Positions 51,120-60,441 are shown, numbered from the stretch's first letter. The stretch: DNA of 64,000 nt from Subtercola boreus (GCF_003399625.1 NZ_NBXA01000026.1:372001-436000); one strand, 5' to 3'. Notes: a model not told the origin generated them from the letters alone. Translations and numbers: made by a program.

Positions 51120-53186
51120 ATGCAGTACAGATCACACCGTCTCGGAAGGCCGCTTGCCATCGTGGCAGCCGCGTCCCTGGGCCTCGGCGGGTTGCTCGCC
51201 GCTCCCGCCGCGTTCGCGAACACCGCCGCCACACCGGCGCCGGTCAGCGGAGACGCCTACCAGGAGCAGGCCGCTGCGCTGCTCTCCGACCCGGCCGTGC
51301 AGGCCGTCGGGCGCGACGCATCGGGCAACGTGGTTGTCGTGAAGGTGGCTGGCAGCGACTCCTCGGGCCAGCTCGATGCCTTCGACGCACGGTTCGACAA
51401 CGTCGTCGTCAAGTCAGTCAGCGCACCGCTCACCGACTACTCCACAGACGATGTCGTCGGCGGCGCCGGCTACTTCGCGCCCGATGACCCCGAAGCTCCC
51501 TCGACGGGCGCGGCCTGCTCGATCGGCTTCTCCGCCTGGTCGCCGAGCGGCAAGCCCGCGGTTCTGAGTGCTGGCCACTGCACCTCCGACGGAGCAGCGT
51601 CCGACACCTACCTCACCCTTCCGAGCGGTGACGAAGCCGGCGGCGGGGCAACCACCGACTTCGCCATCGTCGGAGCTCTCGGTACGTTCGGTTTCTCCCA
51701 GTACGGCGGGATCGGCAACACGAAGGGCACGAACAACAAGGACTCGATCGACATCGCGGTGATCGACCTGACCAACAAGGATCCCACCACCCTGCCCGAG
51801 GTCACCGACTGGACCACGTCCGAGTCAGAGGATCTGTCGAAGTCGACCAAGACCATCACGTCGGTCGGCACGGCTGAGGTCGGCAAGGCTGTTGCCAAGT
51901 CCGGTCGCACGACCGGCTACACCGATGGAGCCACCGTCGACGTCGTCGACGGCTGGGCCAATGTCGGTGGGCGTATCGTCTACGGCTTCGGCAGCGCACT
52001 CGTCGCCGACCACGGCGACTCCGGTGGAGCGGTCTTCCAGGGCACCAAGGCTGTCGGCATCCTGAGCGGCGGATCGCCGGCCACCGGATCCGAGCCCGCG
52101 TTCATGTGGGCATCCGACCTGCCGAACGACCTCGCGCACACCGACGGTTACACGGTCAAGCTGGCCATCTCGGCTCCGACCCTGACGGCTCCGGCCGACG
52201 GCGGCAACGTCGAGCGCGGCGCGGGCATCTCTGGTACGGCTCCCATCTCCTCGACGGTGATCATCACCCCGAAGACCGGTGACGCGTTCACCGTCGACAC
52301 CGACGCCAATGGCGCCTTCTCCTTCCCCGCACCCAGCGACCTCGGCACCTACGAGTTCACGGCGCAGGCGAAGTCGGGCTTCAATACCTCCTCGAAGAAG
52401 TCCTTCTCGGTCAAGGTGGTCCCCGTGCCGCTGAAGGCTCCGGTCATCACCAGCCCGGCTGACGGATCCTCCGTCGTCACCTCACTGACGGAGGTCACCG
52501 GAACCGGCACCCCCGGAACGAAGATCACCGTCAAGGGTGACGTTCAGGGCACCGACACCGTCGACGGTTCAGGCAACTGGAGCGTTCCGGCCGACCTCAG
52601 CTACGGAACGGTCTACTCGATCGACGTGACCCAGTCGGCTGAGGGCCAGACCTCACCGGTTGCGACCTCGGTCTTCAGCGTCATCCCGACACAGGTCGGC
52701 ATCATCACGCCTGTCGCCGGTTCGACCCTGGCCAACGCCGACAAGCCGGCCAGCGCGACAGGTGCCGGTATCACCGGGGCCACGATCAGCGCCACGGTCA
52801 ATGGCGTCTCCGTGCCGGGCAGCACGACTGTGGTCGACGGTAAGTGGAGCATCGTGCTCGGCGACACCGTGGTGGTCGGTGCGAACGACCTCGTCGTCCG
52901 CCAGAGCATCGATGGCGCATCCAGCGAAGCCCGGATCACGTTCACGGTCCAGGCTGCAGCAGGTACGCCGACCGCCACGCCGGCGCCCACGCCCGGTAAC
53001 GGCGGCAGCTCGGGCGGCGGCAACGGTTCGGGTAGCGGCAGCGGCTCGGGTTCGGGCACGGGTGGCGGACTCGCCCACACCGGCCTCGAAGTGACCGGCA
53101 TCAGCGTTCTCGCTGCGATCATGCTGGCGCTCGGATCGGCGTTCCTCGTGACCCGCCGACGCTCATCGCGGAACAGCGCGCTGTAG
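51120..53186 (+). CDS. Cell-wall-anchored serine protease with Ig-like repeats (LAHTG)
   Basis: A 688-residue exported protein. Signal peptide (to about residue 37, AFA), then an S1-like protease domain with His in LSAGHCTS, Asp in SIDIAVIDL and Ser in DHGDSGGAVF. Three Ig-like bacterial repeats follow (SAPTLTAPADGGNVERG; KAPVITSPADGSSV; GIITPVAGSTL), then a Gly/Ser spacer and a sorting signal LAHTG, a helix and RRRSSRNSAL. LAxTG is the class E sortase motif, so a true sortase is expected elsewhere in the genome. ATG 51120 has AGGGGGA upstream. Confidence 0.88.
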   Translation: MQYRSHRLGRPLAIVAAASLGLGGLLAAPAAFANTAATPAPVSGDAYQEQAAALLSDPAVQAVGRDASGNVVVVKVAGSDSSGQLDAFDARFDNVVVKSVSAPLTDYSTDDVVGGAGYFAPDDPEAPSTGAACSIGFSAWSPSGKPAVLSAGHCTSDGAASDTYLTLPSGDEAGGGATTDFAIVGALGTFGFSQYGGIGNTKGTNNKDSIDIAVIDLTNKDPTTLPEVTDWTTSESEDLSKSTKTITSVGTAEVGKAVAKSGRTTGYTDGATVDVVDGWANVGGRIVYGFGSALVADHGDSGGAVFQGTKAVGILSGGSPATGSEPAFMWASDLPNDLAHTDGYTVKLAISAPTLTAPADGGNVERGAGISGTAPISSTVIITPKTGDAFTVDTDANGAFSFPAPSDLGTYEFTAQAKSGFNTSSKKSFSVKVVPVPLKAPVITSPADGSSVVTSLTEVTGTGTPGTKITVKGDVQGTDTVDGSGNWSVPADLSYGTVYSIDVTQSAEGQTSPVATSVFSVIPTQVGIITPVAGSTLANADKPASATGAGITGATISATVNGVSVPGSTTVVDGKWSIVLGDTVVVGANDLVVRQSIDGASSEARITFTVQAAAGTPTATPAPTPGNGGSSGGGNGSGSGSGSGSGTGGGLAHTGLEVTGISVLAAIMLALGSAFLVTRRRSSRNSAL

Positions 53187-53198
53187 TCTCAGCGCACT

Positions 53199-53236
53199 GA
53201 AGAGGGGCCGTCGAACTTCCGTTCGGCGGCCCCTTC
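53199..53236 (+). terminator. Terminator after the LAHTG protease
   Basis: GAAGAGGGGCCGTCGAAC pairs with GTTCGGCGGCCCCTTC (two small bulges) 13 nt after the stop at 53186; a tight 4-nt loop. Confidence 0.7.
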
Positions 53237-53302
53237 GTCGTTCCCACCATCCCCACACCCCAGTATGTAGCTCTTGTTCTACACGTGATCCAGACTGGCG
53301 TC

Positions 53303-53368
53303 ATGAGCAAAGCCACCATCGGTCTCCGCGATCTGAAGCAGAACCCCAGCGATGTCATCAGCCGGGCT
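53303..53368 (+). pseudogene. Truncated VapB/Phd-type antitoxin (5' end only)
   Basis: The first 22 codons encode MSKATIGLRDLKQNPSDVIS plus RA, the conserved start of Phd/YefM-like antitoxins. Beyond this point the DNA passes straight into the start of a PIN toxin in another frame, so the rest of the antitoxin has been removed by a deletion. Confidence 0.7.
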
Positions 53369-53735
53369 CGACACGAACATCCTCATCGACCCACCGAAGG
53401 ATCTGCCGGACGACTCGTTCGGCTCGAGCATCATCTCGTTGGCGGAGCTTCATTCCGGGGTCGAACTGGCGACAGATGTTGCCACCCGGGCCCAGCGACA
53501 GCAACGACTCGTGCAGCTCCGTGCGCTCTTCGACTGGATACCCTTCGACGAGTATTCGGCGGAGTCCTACGGGGTGCTGGCCGCAACGGTTGCCCGCACC
53601 AGGCCGGGACATGCACGCAGTAAGGACATCATGATCGCTGGCCAGGCGCACGCGCTCGGAGTGCCGCTCATGACACGGAACGCCAGGGACTTCGAGTTGG
53701 TCTCCCACCTCGTGCAGGTCATTCCCGTCAGCTGA
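53352..53735 (+). CDS. PIN domain toxin (VapC-like) fused to antitoxin remnant
   Basis: A 127-residue VapC-like RNase. Acidic active-site residues are present: D in GLDTNILID, E in ISLAELHSGV, D in SKDIMIAGQAHAL and D in TRNARDFELV. The first four residues (M-S-S-A) derive from antitoxin DNA read in a different frame; the deletion removed the antitoxin body and the toxin's own start. The toxin core looks intact. Expression from this start is uncertain, because the antitoxin frame is translated through it. Convergent overlap of 8 nt with the LysR gene. Confidence 0.72.
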   Translation: MSSAGLDTNILIDPPKDLPDDSFGSSIISLAELHSGVELATDVATRAQRQQRLVQLRALFDWIPFDEYSAESYGVLAATVARTRPGHARSKDIMIAGQAHALGVPLMTRNARDFELVSHLVQVIPVS

Positions 53736-54696
53736 CCGCGGGAGCGTGGGCGAGAGCCGAATCGCGGGGTGCGGCAGCGGCGCGCATGGTCGCGCCGGCG
53801 CGGACAGCGAAGGCGGTCGCCGTGGTGGCGATGGTGCGCTGCATCACGGCGACGGCAGCGGTGGGGCGGGCATCCGCCGGGCGCGCGAGGCTGATCGTGC
53901 GGGTGAGCGCGGGCGCGGCCAGCCGCACCGACCGGAGCCCGGGCCGGTCGATCAGCACCATCGCGGGCACGATCGCGACGCCGAGCCCGCGTTCGACGAA
54001 CCTCAACACGGCATCCATCTCCGCACCTTCCAGCACCACGTCGGGGGCGAGCCCGGCCGCGGAGAAGGCGTCATCTGTCGTTGCCCGGAGATCGTACGAG
54101 GAGCTGAAGACGATCTGCGGGAGGGCTGCGACATCCGCGAGCCGGATGCTGCTGCGACCCGTCACCGGCGGTGAGGCGGCCGACGAGATCACGACCAGTT
54201 CCTCGGCGAGCAGCGGGCTGACGGTGAACCGGTCTGCGGATGCCGCGTCGGAGGTCGTGATCAGCGCGAGGTCGAGCTCACCCGCCGCGAGCTCGTCGAG
54301 GAGGCGCCGGGAGCCGTGCTCCGAGAGGTGCAGTTCGATCCCCGGATGCGCGGCGTGGAAGGTGCTCAGCACCTCGGCGACGAGGCTGATGCAGAGGGTC
54401 GGTGTGGCACCCAGGCGCACTCGCCCGCGCTCGAGGCCGGCGAGTTCGGCGAGTTCGCGGCGGACCGAATCGGCATCCGCGAGCATCCGTCTCGCCAGCG
54501 GCAGCAGAGACTCGCCGGCCACGGTGAGAGTGCTGCCGCCGCGGGCGCGGGCGAAGAGTTCTGCGCCGAGATCCTGCTCGAGCGCGGCGATCTGGCGACT
54601 CAGGGAGGGCTGCGCGAGGTGCAGGTGTTCGGCCGCGCGGGTGAAGTTTCCGCGTTGGGCGACTTCGACGAAGCTGCGGAGCTGTTCGAGGTTCAC
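53728..54696 (-). CDS. LysR family transcriptional regulator
   Basis: About 322 residues: N-terminal winged helix (RSFVEVAQRGNFTRAAEHLH, AQPSLSRQIAALEQ) and a C-terminal LysR co-inducer domain (GATPTLCISLVAEVLSTFH, GLGVAIVPAMV). Divergent from the flavoprotein dehydrogenase, which it probably controls. A TAGACT -10 hexamer lies 6 nt before the GTG at 54696, the spacing seen at other leaderless genes; the ATG at 54702 would fall upstream of that transcription start. Confidence 0.9.
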   Translation of the reverse strand: MNLEQLRSFVEVAQRGNFTRAAEHLHLAQPSLSRQIAALEQDLGAELFARARGGSTLTVAGESLLPLARRMLADADSVRRELAELAGLERGRVRLGATPTLCISLVAEVLSTFHAAHPGIELHLSEHGSRRLLDELAAGELDLALITTSDAASADRFTVSPLLAEELVVISSAASPPVTGRSSIRLADVAALPQIVFSSSYDLRATTDDAFSAAGLAPDVVLEGAEMDAVLRFVERGLGVAIVPAMVLIDRPGLRSVRLAAPALTRTISLARPADARPTAAVAVMQRTIATTATAFAVRAGATMRAAAAPRDSALAHAPAVS

Positions 54697-54702
54697 ATTC
54701 AT

Positions 54703-54708
54703 AGTCTA
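54703..54708 (-). promoter_or_regulatory. -10 hexamer TAGACT of the LysR gene
   Basis: On the minus strand TAGACT is followed by ATGAAT and then GTG, giving 6 nt to the GTG. It favours a leaderless GTG start. Confidence 0.4.
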
Positions 54709-54760
54709 AGCGCATGATTTCAACCGGATATATGCATTGGAGTAATCGACAGGCCGTGCC

Positions 54761-54766
54761 TACGGT
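54761..54766 (+). promoter_or_regulatory. -10 hexamer TACGGT of the leaderless flavoprotein gene
   Basis: TACGGT ends 6 nt before the ATG at 54773; no Shine-Dalgarno. Confidence 0.45.
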
Positions 54767-54772
54767 GAAGGT

Positions 54773-56506
54773 ATGAGTCACACAGAACGCCAGATCTCCA
54801 CCACCGTCCTCGTCATCGGCACCGGCGGCTCCGGCCTCCGCGCGGCCATCGAACTCGCCGAAGCGGGTGTCGACGTGCTCGCCCTCGGCAAGCGGTCCAA
54901 GTCGGATGCCCACACCTCCCTCGCGGCCGGCGGCATCAACGCCGCCCTCTCCACCATGGATCCCGAGGACAGCTGGCAGCAACATGCCGCCGACACCCTC
55001 AAGGAGTCGTACCTGCTCGCGAACCCGCACACCGTCGAGATCGTCACCTCGGGTGCGGCGCGCGGCATCGAAGACCTCGAACGCTACGGAATGCCGTTCG
55101 CCCGGGAGGACGACGGCCGCATCTCGCAGCGTTTCTTCGGCGCGCACACCTATCGCCGCACTGCGTTCGCAGGCGATTACACCGGGCTCGAGATCCAGCG
55201 AACCCTGGTCAACCGGGCGGCGCAGCTGAACGTGCCCATCCTCGACACGGTGTATGTCACGCGCATCCTCGTCAACGACGACGGCGCGGTGTTCGGAGCC
55301 TATGGGTTCGACCTCGAAGACGGCACGCGGTACCTGATTCACGCCGACTCGGTCATCCTCGCCGCCGGCGGGCACAACCGCATCTGGCGGCGCACCTCCT
55401 CACGGCGCGACGAGAACACCGGCGACTCGTTCCGCCTGGCCGTCGAGGCGGGAGGGCGCCTGCGCGACCCCGAACTGGTGCAGTTCCACCCGTCGGGCAT
55501 CATCGAGCCTGAGAACGCGGCCGGCACACTCATCTCCGAGGCGGCGCGCGGCGAGGGCGGGATCCTCCGGAACGGCCTCGGTGAGCGCTTCATGGGCCGT
55601 TACGACCCCGAGCGCATGGAGCTGTCGACCCGCGACCGCGTCGCGCTGGCCTGCTACACCGAGATCAAGGAGGGTCGCGGCACGCCGAACGGCGGTGTGT
55701 GGCTGGATGTCTCACACCTCCCCCGCGAGACGATCATGACCCGGCTGCCCCGCGTGTACCAGACCATGCTCGAGCTGCAGATGCTCGACATCACGAAGGA
55801 TCCGATCGAGATCGCGCCCACCGCGCACTACTCGATGGGCGGCGTCTGGGTGCGGCCGGAGGATCACTCCACCGACGTTCCCGGCCTCTACGCGATCGGC
55901 GAGGCCTCGTCGGGACTGCACGGGGCGAACCGGCTGGGCGGCAACTCGCTCATCGAGCTGCTCGTGTTCGGGCGGATCGTCGGGCAGGCCGCGGCGTCGT
56001 ACTCGGCGGCTCTGGATGCCCAGACCCGCTCATCCGCGGCGGTCGCCGTCGCCCGGGGTGAGATCGACGCGTTGCTCGCAGGCGACGGCCCCGAGAACGT
56101 GCGCGCGCTCCAGCGCGCCATCCGGAACACGATGACCGAGCACGCCGGCGTCGTGCGCTCGGAGGAAGGGCTGCTCGCCGGACTCGCCGAACTCGATGCG
56201 ATCGAGGCGCGGATGGCCGACATCGGCGTGCACCCTGATATCGCCGGCTACCAGGACCTGGCACATGCGTTCGACCTGAAGTCAGCCGCGCTGGCTGCAC
56301 GCGCCACCCTCGAGGCGGCGCTCGAACGCCGCGAGACGCGGGGCTGTCACAACCGGAGCGACTACCCCGAGCTCGATCCTGCGCTTCAGGTCAACCTCGT
56401 CTGGTCGCCGGACGGTGTCACGCGAGAGCCGATCCCGGCCATCCCCGAGGGGATCGCGGCGCTGATGCGCGAGGAGGTCACCGTGGGCGGCAAGCTCCTC
56501 GAGTAG
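54773..56506 (+). CDS. Succinate dehydrogenase/fumarate reductase-type flavoprotein
   Basis: A 577-residue FAD protein of the SdhA/FrdA/NadB superfamily. Dinucleotide motif VIGTGGSGLRAAIE, AHTSLAAGGINAALS with the His that carries covalent FAD in SdhA/FrdA, active-site VQFHPSGI and SEAARGEGGILRN, and PTAHYSMGGV. No iron-sulfur or membrane-anchor subunit gene is adjacent, so it is either a soluble fumarate reductase/aspartate-oxidase-like enzyme or pairs with distant subunits. The divergent LysR gene suggests substrate-induced expression. Confidence 0.88.
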   Translation: MSHTERQISTTVLVIGTGGSGLRAAIELAEAGVDVLALGKRSKSDAHTSLAAGGINAALSTMDPEDSWQQHAADTLKESYLLANPHTVEIVTSGAARGIEDLERYGMPFAREDDGRISQRFFGAHTYRRTAFAGDYTGLEIQRTLVNRAAQLNVPILDTVYVTRILVNDDGAVFGAYGFDLEDGTRYLIHADSVILAAGGHNRIWRRTSSRRDENTGDSFRLAVEAGGRLRDPELVQFHPSGIIEPENAAGTLISEAARGEGGILRNGLGERFMGRYDPERMELSTRDRVALACYTEIKEGRGTPNGGVWLDVSHLPRETIMTRLPRVYQTMLELQMLDITKDPIEIAPTAHYSMGGVWVRPEDHSTDVPGLYAIGEASSGLHGANRLGGNSLIELLVFGRIVGQAAASYSAALDAQTRSSAAVAVARGEIDALLAGDGPENVRALQRAIRNTMTEHAGVVRSEEGLLAGLAELDAIEARMADIGVHPDIAGYQDLAHAFDLKSAALAARATLEAALERRETRGCHNRSDYPELDPALQVNLVWSPDGVTREPIPAIPEGIAALMREEVTVGGKLLE

Positions 56507-56534
56507 CGGGCCGCCGACCCCGCGTCTGCGTCCC

Positions 56535-56582
56535 CGCGCCTGCGGGGACGCGCCTGCGGGGTCGCGCCCGCGGGGTCGCGCC
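56535..56582. repeat. 14-bp tandem repeat, 3.4 copies
   Basis: CGCGCCTGCGGGGA, CGCGCCTGCGGGGT, CGCGCCCGCGGGGT and a partial CGCGCC follow the flavoprotein stop. Very GC-rich; the copies are self-complementary in part (CCGCGGG) and might terminate transcription. Confidence 0.85.
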
Positions 56583-56743
56583 GTCCGTCAGGGAGGAGGA
56601 GGGCGAAGGTGCCGCGCTATGCGGCGCTGATTCGCTCAGCTCCTCCCGAAGGAACGGGCGGGAAGGCGGAAGAGGGGCGCGGCGAACCCCGATCGCGCGC
56701 CGGTCGCGACGCGAGCAGAAGGGCCAGGCGGGGGCGCGCTGTG

Positions 56744-58816
56744 CTACCAGCGGCCCCAGCCGCGACCGAACATGCCGCCGAAGTCGCCCGGCGACGCGGG
56801 ACCGCCGCCGCCCGCTCCGCCGCCGCCCGCGTGCCCGCCGCGTGAGCCGAGGTACGACGACACCACGGCGGCGCCGAGGTCGTCGGCCTCCGGGGCCACC
56901 ACCTGGCCGCCGACGCGCCGGGCCATCGAGTCGATGAACCGCGCAAGGCCCGGGTCGTCGCCCAGCCGGAAGAACGAGGTCTGCGCGCCGAGCCGGAGGG
57001 AGGCATCCAGTTCCCGTACCGCGTACGCGATCGTCAGAGGGTCGGGCGGATAGCTGAAGTAGACGTCGCCTCCGGGCTCGAGGTGGGAGGTGGGTTCGCC
57101 GTCGGTGACGATCAGCAGCACGGGCTGGGCGTTCGGGTGCTTCCGGAAGTGCCGGTTCGCGAGCATCAGCGCGTGATGCAGGTTGGTTCCCTTGTCCCAC
57201 TTCGCGTCGAGGCCGATGAGCTGTTCGATGTCCATCACCTCGGCGTGCCGGCCGAAGCCGATGAGCTGCAGGTCATCACCGCGGAAACGGCTCGTGATGA
57301 GGGTGTGCAGCGCCAGGGCCGTGCGCTTCATGGGCACCCACCGATCATCCATCGCCATCGAGAACGAGGTGTCGACGAGCAGGGCCACGCAGGCCTGGCT
57401 GCGGGCCTCGGTCTCCTGCACCTCGACGTCGCCGATCTCGATGCGCACACCCGAACCGAGCGCGACGCCTTCGCCGGCCGTGCGGGTGATCGCGTTCGTG
57501 ATGGTGCGGGTGACATCCCACGGTTCGGTGTCGCCGAATGCCCATTCGCGGGTGGCGCCCGAGCGCTCCCCCGCAGCTCCCGCCTGGCGCACGTCGCGGT
57601 TGCCACCGCGGCCCGAGAGCTTCTCGGCGACCTCCCGCAGCAGCGCCTTGCCGAGCTGGCGCATCGCCTTCGGGGTGAGCTTGAGAGTGCCGTCGGTGCC
57701 TCGCTTGAGTGCACCGGTGCCCTGCAGGGCCTTCTCGAGCTGCTGGATCGTGCGGGCATCCACCACCGCGGAGTCGCCGAGCTGGCGGGCCAGGGCATCG
57801 AGGTCGAGGTCGTCGAGCTGGGAGCTGTTCTGCGACTGGGAGAGCTGCTCGGCCAGGCCGTCGAGATCGGCGATGTCCTGGAAGACGCCGGTGCCGTCAC
57901 CGAGGCCGAGGCCCTCCTGGCCGTCCATGCCCTCGGAGCCGCCCCAGTCCTCGCCGGGTCGGAGGTCCCGGAGCTGGCCGTCGAGCTGCGACAGCGCATC
58001 CATCAGGTCGGGCGACCCGAATGCCTCTGCGGCGAGCGCGTCGAGTTCGTCGCGCTGCTCCTTGGTCATCGAGTTGCGCATCCGCTGGGCCGCTGCTGCG
58101 CGCGCCGCGAGTGCGTCGAGCAACTCGTCGATGTTCGCCGGCTGCTCGGGAAAGTACTGCCCGTGCTTCTGAATGAACGACTCGAACTGCTCGGGGGTGT
58201 CCTCGCCGCGCTTGTGTGCGTCGAGGAGCTGGTTCAGGTCGCCGAGCATCTCGGTGATGGCGGCGCGATCCTCGTCGGTCGCGTTCTCGAGGGCGTTCTT
58301 CATGCCGGCAAAACGCTGGTCGAGCATCTCGCGACCGAGGAGGTCCTTGATCTTCTCGAAGTCGGCGCGCGCCTCGGCACTCTGCCAGCGGTAGTCGTTC
58401 AGCTCGCTGACCGCCGCCGCGGGCGATGCCGGAAGGCTGTCGAGCTGGATCTCGGCGAGAGCCCTGTCGCCCTCATCCATCAGCGCGTCGCGGGCGAGCT
58501 GCTTGCGTTCTTCGAGCACGGCCCTGTCGAGGAGCTCCTTGATCTCCTGCAGGGTGCCATCGAGATTGTGTTTCTGGGTCAGCTCCCGGCGGCGCTCGGC
58601 CACGCGCCGGGCGAGGTCGTCGAGCCCGGCCTGGTCGCGACCGCCTCGCCGGAGGAACTCGCGCATCGCGTTCTCGGGCGAATAGCCGGCCATCACGTCT
58701 TTTCCGATGGCGTCGAGCGCCTCGGTCACGTCGACGGGTGGGGCGAGCGGATCCGGCCCGCCGTCGTACTTCGAGTACCGGGAGCCCCGCGACAGGCGCC
58801 GGTTCGCTCTAGCCAT
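56744..58816 (-). CDS. VWA domain protein paired with a MoxR-like ATPase
   Basis: A 690-residue cytosolic protein with a long helical N-terminal region (about 1-470) and a C-terminal von Willebrand factor A domain whose MIDAS is DTSFSM at 482-487, with ALMLAN and LIVTDGEPTSH completing the metal site. A Gly-rich tail (HAGGGGAGGGGP) ends the protein. Such proteins work with MoxR/chelatase-like ATPases as chaperones that insert metals or remodel complexes. The start overlaps the ATPase gene by 8 nt. Confidence 0.9.
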   Translation of the reverse strand: MARANRRLSRGSRYSKYDGGPDPLAPPVDVTEALDAIGKDVMAGYSPENAMREFLRRGGRDQAGLDDLARRVAERRRELTQKHNLDGTLQEIKELLDRAVLEERKQLARDALMDEGDRALAEIQLDSLPASPAAAVSELNDYRWQSAEARADFEKIKDLLGREMLDQRFAGMKNALENATDEDRAAITEMLGDLNQLLDAHKRGEDTPEQFESFIQKHGQYFPEQPANIDELLDALAARAAAAQRMRNSMTKEQRDELDALAAEAFGSPDLMDALSQLDGQLRDLRPGEDWGGSEGMDGQEGLGLGDGTGVFQDIADLDGLAEQLSQSQNSSQLDDLDLDALARQLGDSAVVDARTIQQLEKALQGTGALKRGTDGTLKLTPKAMRQLGKALLREVAEKLSGRGGNRDVRQAGAAGERSGATREWAFGDTEPWDVTRTITNAITRTAGEGVALGSGVRIEIGDVEVQETEARSQACVALLVDTSFSMAMDDRWVPMKRTALALHTLITSRFRGDDLQLIGFGRHAEVMDIEQLIGLDAKWDKGTNLHHALMLANRHFRKHPNAQPVLLIVTDGEPTSHLEPGGDVYFSYPPDPLTIAYAVRELDASLRLGAQTSFFRLGDDPGLARFIDSMARRVGGQVVAPEADDLGAAVVSSYLGSRGGHAGGGGAGGGGPASPGDFGGMFGRGWGRW

Positions 58817-60194
58817 AGATCGCCTCGCCGCCGCCCGACTCCTTGCTCACTTTGCGGGCGAGATAGAGGCCTTCGAGGGCCAGCTCGATGGCGCCGGCAC
58901 GCTGGCCGTCGTTCGTGGCACCGAGGCGGTCGCAGATCTCGTCGTAGAGCTCGCTCTCGCCGAGCGACGGGAGCCCGGCGAGAAAGTCGCGCGCGGCAAC
59001 CTGTTCGCCCGTCGTGACCATGATGCCGCTCTCGAGCGCATCCACGAGAACGCCGAAGTCGATGCCGCGGAAGTGCGCCCGCACGGTCTCGGCCGTCGCT
59101 GTGCGCAGAAGGTGCTCGAGGATCTCATCCTCCCGACCCTCCTCGCCCGACTCGAACTCGATCTTTCCGCCGAGCACGTCGACCGCCGTCTCGAGGTCGA
59201 TCGGCCGGGCGACGGCCTCGGTCTCACCCTGCCGGGCCTGGCGGTGGATGGCCGCAGCCGCGATCGTCTCTGCTCCCGCAATGGCGAACCGGGCGCTCAC
59301 GCCGCTGCGCTGGTCGACGGCACTCGACCCGCGGAGGGCCCGCGTGAACCGGGCGAGGATCTCGACGAGATAGTCGGGCACCTCGGCAGCCAGCTCGGCC
59401 TCCTGCCGGATGACCGCCACCTCATCGTCGAGCTCTGTCGGATAGTGCGTGCGGATCTCGGCCCCGAACCTGTCTTTCAGCGGAGTGATGATGCGCCCGC
59501 GGTTGGTGTAGTCCTCGGGGTTCGCGCTGGCCATGACGAGAACGTCGAGCGGCAGCCGCAACACGTACCCGCGGATCTGGATGTCGCGCTCCTCCATCAC
59601 GTTCAGCATCGCGACCTGGATCCGCTCTGCCAGGTCGGGCAGTTCGTTGATCGCGACGATGCCGCGGTGGCTCCTCGGGATCAGCCCGAAGTGGATCGTC
59701 TCCGGGTCGCCGAGGCTGCGGCCCTCGGCCACCTTCATCGGGTCGACATCGCCGATCAGGTCGGCCACGCTCGTGTCGGGGGTGGCCAGCTTCTCGAAGT
59801 AGCGGTCGCTGCGGTGACGCCACGCGATGGGGAGGTCATCGCCCTCGTCGGCGGCCCGGCGCCTGCTCGCCGCGGTGATCGGTTCGAACGGATGCTCGCC
59901 GAGCTCGGAGCCCTCGATGACCGGCGACCACTCGTCGAGCAGCCCCGACATCGTGCGGAGCAGCCGCGTCTTGCCCTGGCCGCGCTCACCGAGCAGCACG
60001 ATGTCGTGCCCGGCGATGAGCGCACGTTCGACCTGCGGGATGACGGTGGTCTCGAAGCCGTGGAGGCCGGGCCACGGATCCCTGCCCTCGCTGAGGGCCT
60101 CGAGCAGATTGTCACGGATTTCGGCTCGCAGCGATTTCAGCGCATGTCCGGATGCCCGGAGCTCGCCGACCGTTGCCACTGTAGGACGGTTCAT
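58809..60194 (-). CDS. MoxR/magnesium-chelatase-like AAA+ ATPase
   Basis: A 461-residue AAA+ ATPase. Walker A is LLGERGQGKTRLL, Walker B-like segment GIVAINELPDLAERIQVAML, sensor region VLVMASANPEDYTNRGRIITP with arginine finger downstream. The architecture matches the ChlI/MoxR group that pairs with VWA proteins. First gene of a two-gene operon. Its client is unknown. Confidence 0.9.
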   Translation of the reverse strand: MNRPTVATVGELRASGHALKSLRAEIRDNLLEALSEGRDPWPGLHGFETTVIPQVERALIAGHDIVLLGERGQGKTRLLRTMSGLLDEWSPVIEGSELGEHPFEPITAASRRRAADEGDDLPIAWRHRSDRYFEKLATPDTSVADLIGDVDPMKVAEGRSLGDPETIHFGLIPRSHRGIVAINELPDLAERIQVAMLNVMEERDIQIRGYVLRLPLDVLVMASANPEDYTNRGRIITPLKDRFGAEIRTHYPTELDDEVAVIRQEAELAAEVPDYLVEILARFTRALRGSSAVDQRSGVSARFAIAGAETIAAAAIHRQARQGETEAVARPIDLETAVDVLGGKIEFESGEEGREDEILEHLLRTATAETVRAHFRGIDFGVLVDALESGIMVTTGEQVAARDFLAGLPSLGESELYDEICDRLGATNDGQRAGAIELALEGLYLARKVSKESGGGEAIYG

Positions 60195-60273
60195 CCATCA
60201 AGCGTACGTCCGACTTCCGACCGACTCCCCCCACTGTCCCGACATTCCCCGCCCACCACTCGCCTCACCCCGA

Positions 60274-60332
60274 TCGGCTGGGGAGTTCTAGTCGCTCTGC
60301 GGCGCAGATTCCGACCGGAACTCCCCAGTCGA
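60274..60332. repeat. Hairpin element 1, loop CTCTGCGGCGC...
   Basis: Stem CTGGGGAGTTCTAGTCG (60278-60294) pairs with CGACCGGAACTCCCCAG (60312-60328) with two mismatches and extends four more pairs outward. The 17-nt loop (60295-60311) begins CTCTGCGGCGC. Confidence 0.85.
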
Positions 60333-60441
60333 GGGACGTGGACGGGGTGGGGTGGGGGCACCGACCGGGCCACACGCGCCCGCAGGACCGGGACCTCCCG
60401 CCGATCGCGGGGGATCATCCGCTCGCACGGCGGCACCTCTG

